From Actinomycetospora lemnae (lineage in GTDB: Bacteria; Actinomycetota; Actinomycetes; Mycobacteriales; Pseudonocardiaceae): a DNA stretch of 64,000 nucleotides. The notes beneath the pieces were generated by a model. It made no database searches. It was not told the DNA's origin and saw only the letters and a program-made list of their open reading frames with translations. The position numbers and the translations under genes are program-made. The stretch covers positions 434,001 through 498,000 of the forward strand of contig NZ_JAQZAO010000003.1 in the NCBI RefSeq assembly GCF_028737315.1. Direction: 5' to 3'. Below are positions 60,395-64,000 of this stretch, in pieces. The number at the start of each line of letters is the position of its first letter. Within the stretch, counting starts at the first letter, position 1.

Positions 60395-61209
60395 GTCCGC
60401 GCCCCGTGGCGTCGCAGCACCACGAGCAGCGGCACCCCGACCAGCCCCATGAGCACGCCGCCGACCAGCGCGACCGATGGCCGCCCGAAGAACACGGCGG
60501 CGGCCATCGTCGACGACAGGAACGTCCAGCACCACAGGGTCAGCGGCAGCCGGTCGTCGCCCTCGTGCGGCGCCGGGACGACGCGGTCCAGCGCGGCGAT
60601 CATCAGCAGGGCGACGAGCAGCCAGCCCGCGAAGTTCGACACGGGGATGCCCGGCACCCCGGGCAGCGTCGGCCACGGCTCGAGCCAGTACCAGTGCCCG
60701 GCCTCGACCATCTGCGGGTCGAGGAAGACGTCCCAGGTGGCCAGCGCCCAGGCGCCGAGGACGGTGACCGCGCCCCGCCCGCGACCGAGCGCCGCGGCCA
60801 GACGGCGCCCGACGACGAGGGACGGGTAGGCCATCATCGTCCAGGCCAGGGGCACGACGACCGGCACGCCGAGCACCTCGGCGCCCAGCGAGCCCGTGTA
60901 GCGGTACTCGCCGAACGGCACACCCGTCGCGAGCCCGACGGCCTCGACGAGCAGCCCGCCGCCGCCCGCGACGACGACCAGGCCGACCGCCGCGGCCGGT
61001 CCGCGGGTCAGCAGGGCGTGGGACACCGAGGCGGCCGCGAAGAGCGCGACGGCGAGGACGGTCAGCGCCGGGGTGCCGCCGCCGGTGAGGGGGAACGCGA
61101 TCTGCACCCCCACGACGCCCGCGCCGAGCACCCAGGGCACGGCCTGCCACGACGGCCGGACGGCGGGGCGCCGCCGGGTGACCGGGCGGGTGTGGGTCGT
61201 CGGGCTCAC
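60391..61209 (-). CDS. cruF: CruF-type carotenoid hydratase (DUF422)
   Basis: The protein has 272 residues with seven or eight membrane helices. The family signature is clear: GVPFGEYRYTGSLGAEVLGV, VVPLAWTMMAYPSLVVG, AWALATWDVFLDPQMVEAGH, WYWLEPWPTL and IPVSNFAGWLLVALLM. CruF adds water to the psi end group of acyclic carotenoids (1',2' position), giving the hydroxyl that the glycosyltransferase uses. GTG 61209 overlaps the YihY-type gene's stop. It is the strongest pathway marker in the cluster. Confidence 0.85.
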   Translation of the reverse strand: MSPTTHTRPVTRRRPAVRPSWQAVPWVLGAGVVGVQIAFPLTGGGTPALTVLAVALFAAASVSHALLTRGPAAAVGLVVVAGGGGLLVEAVGLATGVPFGEYRYTGSLGAEVLGVPVVVPLAWTMMAYPSLVVGRRLAAALGRGRGAVTVLGAWALATWDVFLDPQMVEAGHWYWLEPWPTLPGVPGIPVSNFAGWLLVALLMIAALDRVVPAPHEGDDRLPLTLWCWTFLSSTMAAAVFFGRPSVALVGGVLMGLVGVPLLVVLRRHGART

Positions 61210-62117
61210 CGTCCCGCCCCGACGGCCAGCGGGGCGGGGTCGGACGCGGACGGCCCGGGGTCGGGCGTCTGCGCGGCGCGGGCTTCCCGCGCGGCGCGGA
61301 AGCGGCGGTCGAGGGCGTCGGTGGTGGCCCAGCCGGTGAGCATCAGCACGTGGAGCACGAACATCCACAGCGCGATCGCGACCGTGGCGCCGACGATGTC
61401 CAGGCCGCCGAACGGGATGCCGAGGTCGATCGGCAGGGCGAGGAACAGCAGGAAGCCCTGGAGGAAGCCCGCGAGCACCGCCGCGGTGCCGAACGCGCCG
61501 AGCAGCGTCGCGGCCCAGCCGGGTCCGCCGGGCGCGACGACCCGGAACCCCCAGGTCAGCACGACCCCGATGGCCACGAACGAGACGTGGAAGGCGACGA
61601 CCACCTGGCCGAGCGTGCCCCAGAAGCCGCCGGTGCGGGCGAGGTCGGCGAGCAGCGGGGCGGTGACGAACACCCCGAGCGCGAGCACGGGCACGGCGAG
61701 CACCAGCGGCAGCAGGCTCACCCGCGCGCGCCAGCCGGTGAAGCGGTCGGTGCGCGGGGACAGGCGCAGGGACGCCCGGCGCAGGCCCTCGCCGTAGAAC
61801 GTCGCCGGGAAGATCGTCACCAGCGCGCCCCACCACCCGAGCTCCAGCCCCGCCCGCACGAGCGCGTCGTACACCGGCCGCGCGCCCATCTCCGGCGGGA
61901 CCAGCATCCGCAGGTCGGCGAGGTACCCGGCGATCGTCGCGGGCGAGGCGAGCAGCGCCGCGCCCCACACCGCGAGCAGCAGCCACGGCACGACGCCGAT
62001 CGCCGCGAAGTAGGTCAGGCCGGCGGCGACGGCGGCGAGGTCACGCCCGCGCAGCGTCGCCGCCACGGACGCCGCCACCGACCGGGCGAAGGCCACCGGT
62101 CGGGACGACGAGAGCAT
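61206..62117 (-). CDS. YihY/BrkB-family membrane protein
   Basis: The protein has 303 residues with six predicted membrane helices. AVAAGLTYFAAIGVVPWLLL near the N-terminus matches the YihY/UPF0761 signature, followed by IFPATFYGEGLRRASLRLSP and IVGATVAIALWMFVLHVLML. The family was once called RNase BN; the true function is unknown. ATG 62117 was chosen, with GTG 62123 equally possible. It is the first gene of the coupled carotenoid operon, so envelope insertion or pigment handling is possible but unproven. Confidence 0.75.
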   Translation of the reverse strand: MLSSSRPVAFARSVAASVAATLRGRDLAAVAAGLTYFAAIGVVPWLLLAVWGAALLASPATIAGYLADLRMLVPPEMGARPVYDALVRAGLELGWWGALVTIFPATFYGEGLRRASLRLSPRTDRFTGWRARVSLLPLVLAVPVLALGVFVTAPLLADLARTGGFWGTLGQVVVAFHVSFVAIGVVLTWGFRVVAPGGPGWAATLLGAFGTAAVLAGFLQGFLLFLALPIDLGIPFGGLDIVGATVAIALWMFVLHVLMLTGWATTDALDRRFRAAREARAAQTPDPGPSASDPAPLAVGAGR

Positions 62118-62269
62118 GCGCGGCACTGCCAGGACGTACCCCGCACCTGGGGGGCACAACCGGTCACAGGAACCTCACACGTGGGCCCGGGGTCCGCCGG
62201 CGCCGACCTGCCGGACGGCGAACCGTCCTGTCCCCGGACGGGCCCGGGTCCACGTCGATCGACGAGTGG

Positions 62270-63079
62270 TCAGCTCGCGGTCAGCCGCCCGGTGCCGGGG
62301 CCGGCGCGCTCGACCGCGGGCCACCCCGTGTCGTGGGCCCGCTCGGCCTCCTCGGCCCGGCCGCCGCCGCGCAGCCCGAACAGCCGCTTGGCGACGAGGA
62401 GGTACGCGACGACGACGAGGTTGACCACCAGCGCCAGGATCTTCGTCGGCGTCGGCCCGTGCGTGAGCTCCCAGACCTCGGGCACCAGCAGGACCGTGGT
62501 GGCGACGAACGTCAGGTACTCGGCCCACCGGCGCGCGTACCAGAGCCCGACGGCCTCGACGGTCTCGAGGACGGCGTAGGCGAGCAGGGCGGCGGCGAGC
62601 CAGTACAGCGTCGACGAGGGCACCGCGAAGGCACGCTCGACCTCGACGAGCAGGGTCGGGCCGCCGTGACCGACCGGCCCGCCGAGCCCGGCCTGCAGGA
62701 TGCCGACGATCTGGCCGGCGGTCGGGCCCCAGGCCTCGCGGTAGGTGGCGAACAGGAGCACGGCGGTCCCGAACAGGGTGAGGCCGACGACGTGCACCGT
62801 GCGGTCCAGGGCGATGAGGCGCAGCACGAACCGGTCGCGCAGCGGGCGCCCGCGCAGCGGGACCTCGACCTCGTCGGGACCGGGGACGGTGTCGCGGTCC
62901 GGGGTCGTCGGTGCCGCGCGGGGCTCCCACGCGTCGCAGCGCAGGCAGCGGTGCCAGCGCAGGCCGTCGGCGTCCTCGCGCACGAGCAGGGCGTCCTGCG
63001 CGCGCACGGTGGCCGCGTCGGTGCCGACCAGCGCGTGCCCGTGCAGCGCACAGCCCAGGAGCTCGTAGCGCAGCCTCAC
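62270..63079 (-). CDS. DUF2127 membrane protein with N-terminal Cys-rich segment
   Basis: The protein has 269 residues. The N-terminus has GCALHGHALVGTDAA and HRCLRCDAWEP, possibly a small zinc-binding element. Four membrane helices follow (VVGLTLFGTAVLLFATY, LYWLAAALLAYAVLETVEAV, YLTFVATTVLLVPEVWEL and ALVVNLVVVAYLLVAKRLFG). The helical pattern with ETVEAVGLWYARRWAEYLTF is typical of DUF2127. GTG 63079 was chosen because upstream residues are low-complexity. The function is unknown. Confidence 0.7.
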   Translation of the reverse strand: MRLRYELLGCALHGHALVGTDAATVRAQDALLVREDADGLRWHRCLRCDAWEPRAAPTTPDRDTVPGPDEVEVPLRGRPLRDRFVLRLIALDRTVHVVGLTLFGTAVLLFATYREAWGPTAGQIVGILQAGLGGPVGHGGPTLLVEVERAFAVPSSTLYWLAAALLAYAVLETVEAVGLWYARRWAEYLTFVATTVLLVPEVWELTHGPTPTKILALVVNLVVVAYLLVAKRLFGLRGGGRAEEAERAHDTGWPAVERAGPGTGRLTAS

Positions 63080-63089
63080 GGGGGCGAGG

Positions 63090-64000
63090 TTAGGCGGGGA
63101 CGGCGGCGGCCGGTATCGCGGCGAGGACGTCCGCGGGGGTGACGGCGAGGAGCGCGGGGTCGGGGTCGTCGACGAAGCGCTCGCCACGGCGCACGGTGTC
63201 GTCGCCGAGCACGACGTGCGGCCCGCCGGGCGGCGGCCCCCACTGGGTGGGCGGGACGGGCCCGAAGAGGGTCACCGAGGGCGTGCCGAACGCCGTGGCG
63301 ACGTGGCTGATGCCGGTGTCGCCGGCGAGCACGAGCGACGCGGCGGCGACGAGGTCGAGCAGGCCGGCGAGGTCGGTGCGCCCGCCCAGGTCGGCGTCGG
63401 GGGACAGGCCGGCGCGGGCGACGACCTCGGCGGTCAGCGCGTGCTCGCCCGCGCCCCCGGTGACGACGACCGCGTGGCCCTGCGCGGCCAGCGCCGCCGC
63501 GCACGCCGCGAACCGCTCGGGCGGCCAGCGCTTGGACCCGAACGCGGCGCCGGGGTGCACGACGACCGGCCCGCCGGGGACGGCGCGGCGGCCGGGGATC
63601 GTCAGGTCGTCGGCGCGGTCGCGGGCGGCGTCGGGGGTGACGAGGCCGGTGGCCGCGAGCAGGTCGCACCAGCGGCGGCGCTCGGGGCGGGCGGGGTCGT
63701 CGGTCCACGCCGGCCCATCCCAGCCCGGGGCGGCGTGCCCGATCCGCCGCCGCGGCGCCAGGGCGTCCAGCCGTGCGTGGCTCTCCGGCCCCTTCCCGTG
63801 GAGGTTGACGGCGAGGTCCGGCCCATGTGAGCAGTTGGCACGCCTATAGGCGTCACAACTGCTCACGTGGGTGGACACCTCCGGCAGCCGCGCCACGAGC
63901 GGGGCGAGGGCGTCGGGGGCGACGAGGACGATCTCGTGGTCGGGCAGCGCCCGGCGCAGCAGCCGCAGGGCGGGCACGGCGACGAGCAGGTCGCCGAGGC
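63090..64000 (-). CDS. Family 9 glycosyltransferase (heptosyltransferase-like), N-terminus cut by window edge
   Basis: At least 303 residues, continuing past the right edge; the visible first residues LGDLLVAVPALRLLRRALPD are the usual start region. The C-terminal GT-B half has VVHPGAAFGSKRWPPERFA, LVLAGDTGISHVATAFGTP and VTLFGPVPPTQWGPP, the donor-binding motifs of ADP-heptose-type transferases. In actinobacteria such enzymes probably build cell-surface glycans. An insertion of about 13 residues (STHVSSCDAYRRANC region) is encoded by the third 40-nt palindrome, which is read through in frame. Confidence 0.8.
   Translation of the reverse strand, partial: LGDLLVAVPALRLLRRALPDHEIVLVAPDALAPLVARLPEVSTHVSSCDAYRRANCSHGPDLAVNLHGKGPESHARLDALAPRRRIGHAAPGWDGPAWTDDPARPERRRWCDLLAATGLVTPDAARDRADDLTIPGRRAVPGGPVVVHPGAAFGSKRWPPERFAACAAALAAQGHAVVVTGGAGEHALTAEVVARAGLSPDADLGGRTDLAGLLDLVAAASLVLAGDTGISHVATAFGTPSVTLFGPVPPTQWGPPPGGPHVVLGDDTVRRGERFVDDPDPALLAVTPADVLAAIPAAAVPA
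63827..63866. repeat. 40-nt palindrome, copy 3 (inside the glycosyltransferase gene)
   Basis: Arms of 20 nt with 18 of 20 positions paired, the most perfect copy. Ends are GTGAGCAGTTG and CAACTGCTCAC; the centre is GCCTATAGGC. It is translated on the minus strand without a stop, adding about 13 residues that a family 9 glycosyltransferase does not need. Confidence 0.8.

Overview
The window is very GC-rich DNA from an actinobacterium. A WhiB-type regulator, a SARP-type regulator, MobF and DUF2637 transfer genes, an Orn-type oligoribonuclease and a CruF-type carotenoid gene together suggest the Pseudonocardiales (Pseudonocardia or Actinomycetospora type). That placement is an inference from gene content. 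Two parts join at a tRNA-Lys(CTT) gene at 48243-48315: an integrative element to its left, whose left end is outside the window, and conserved chromosome to its right.

Positions 1-13043 are accessory DNA: the start of a SARP regulator with its own candidate operator, two large pentapeptide-type repeat proteins with C-terminal membrane segments (782-3391 and 4139-6139), decayed gene pieces, an IS110-type transposase, a gene-free and strongly inverted-repeat region (8404-9234), a zinc-finger/TOPRIM primase-like gene, and a three-gene minus-strand operon (HTH regulator, HExxH metallopeptidase, AIG2-like protein). Positions 13242-24864 form a tightly coupled plus-strand transfer operon: HTH/excisionase-like protein, small membrane protein, WhiB-HTH fusion, several hypothetical proteins, a traD-like coupling protein that appears broken, a DUF4913 protein, a DUF2637 membrane protein and a full-length MobF relaxase-helicase.

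Positions 25586-40872 carry the most unusual cargo, a three-cistron minus-strand operon. It encodes a DEDDh exonuclease-DinG-RecQ helicase (one giant fusion split by an apparent single-base frameshift), a 786-residue protein of unknown function, and a 2084-residue STAND-like ATPase. I match it to no named defence system, and it is the best candidate for an undescribed one. It is followed by decayed DNA, a complete IS21 element with terminal repeats and a 5-bp target duplication (42296-44737), an Mrr-like restriction endonuclease and the tyrosine integrase beside tRNA-Lys.

From 48243 rightwards lies ordinary chromosome: tRNA-Lys, tRNA-His, a LapA-type protein, a cupin, orn, two bacterial-PH-domain membrane proteins, an acyl-CoA synthetase coupled to a two-domain fatty acyl reductase-like protein, an LigD-type DNA ligase coupled to a CDP-alcohol phosphatidyltransferase, a carotenoid-tailoring operon (CruF-type hydratase, family 2 glycosyltransferase, CrtI/CrtD-type desaturase) led by a YihY-type protein, a DUF2127 protein and a partial family 9 glycosyltransferase. 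Three 40-nt palindromes of one apparent family lie in this part; two provide stop codons and one is read through in frame.
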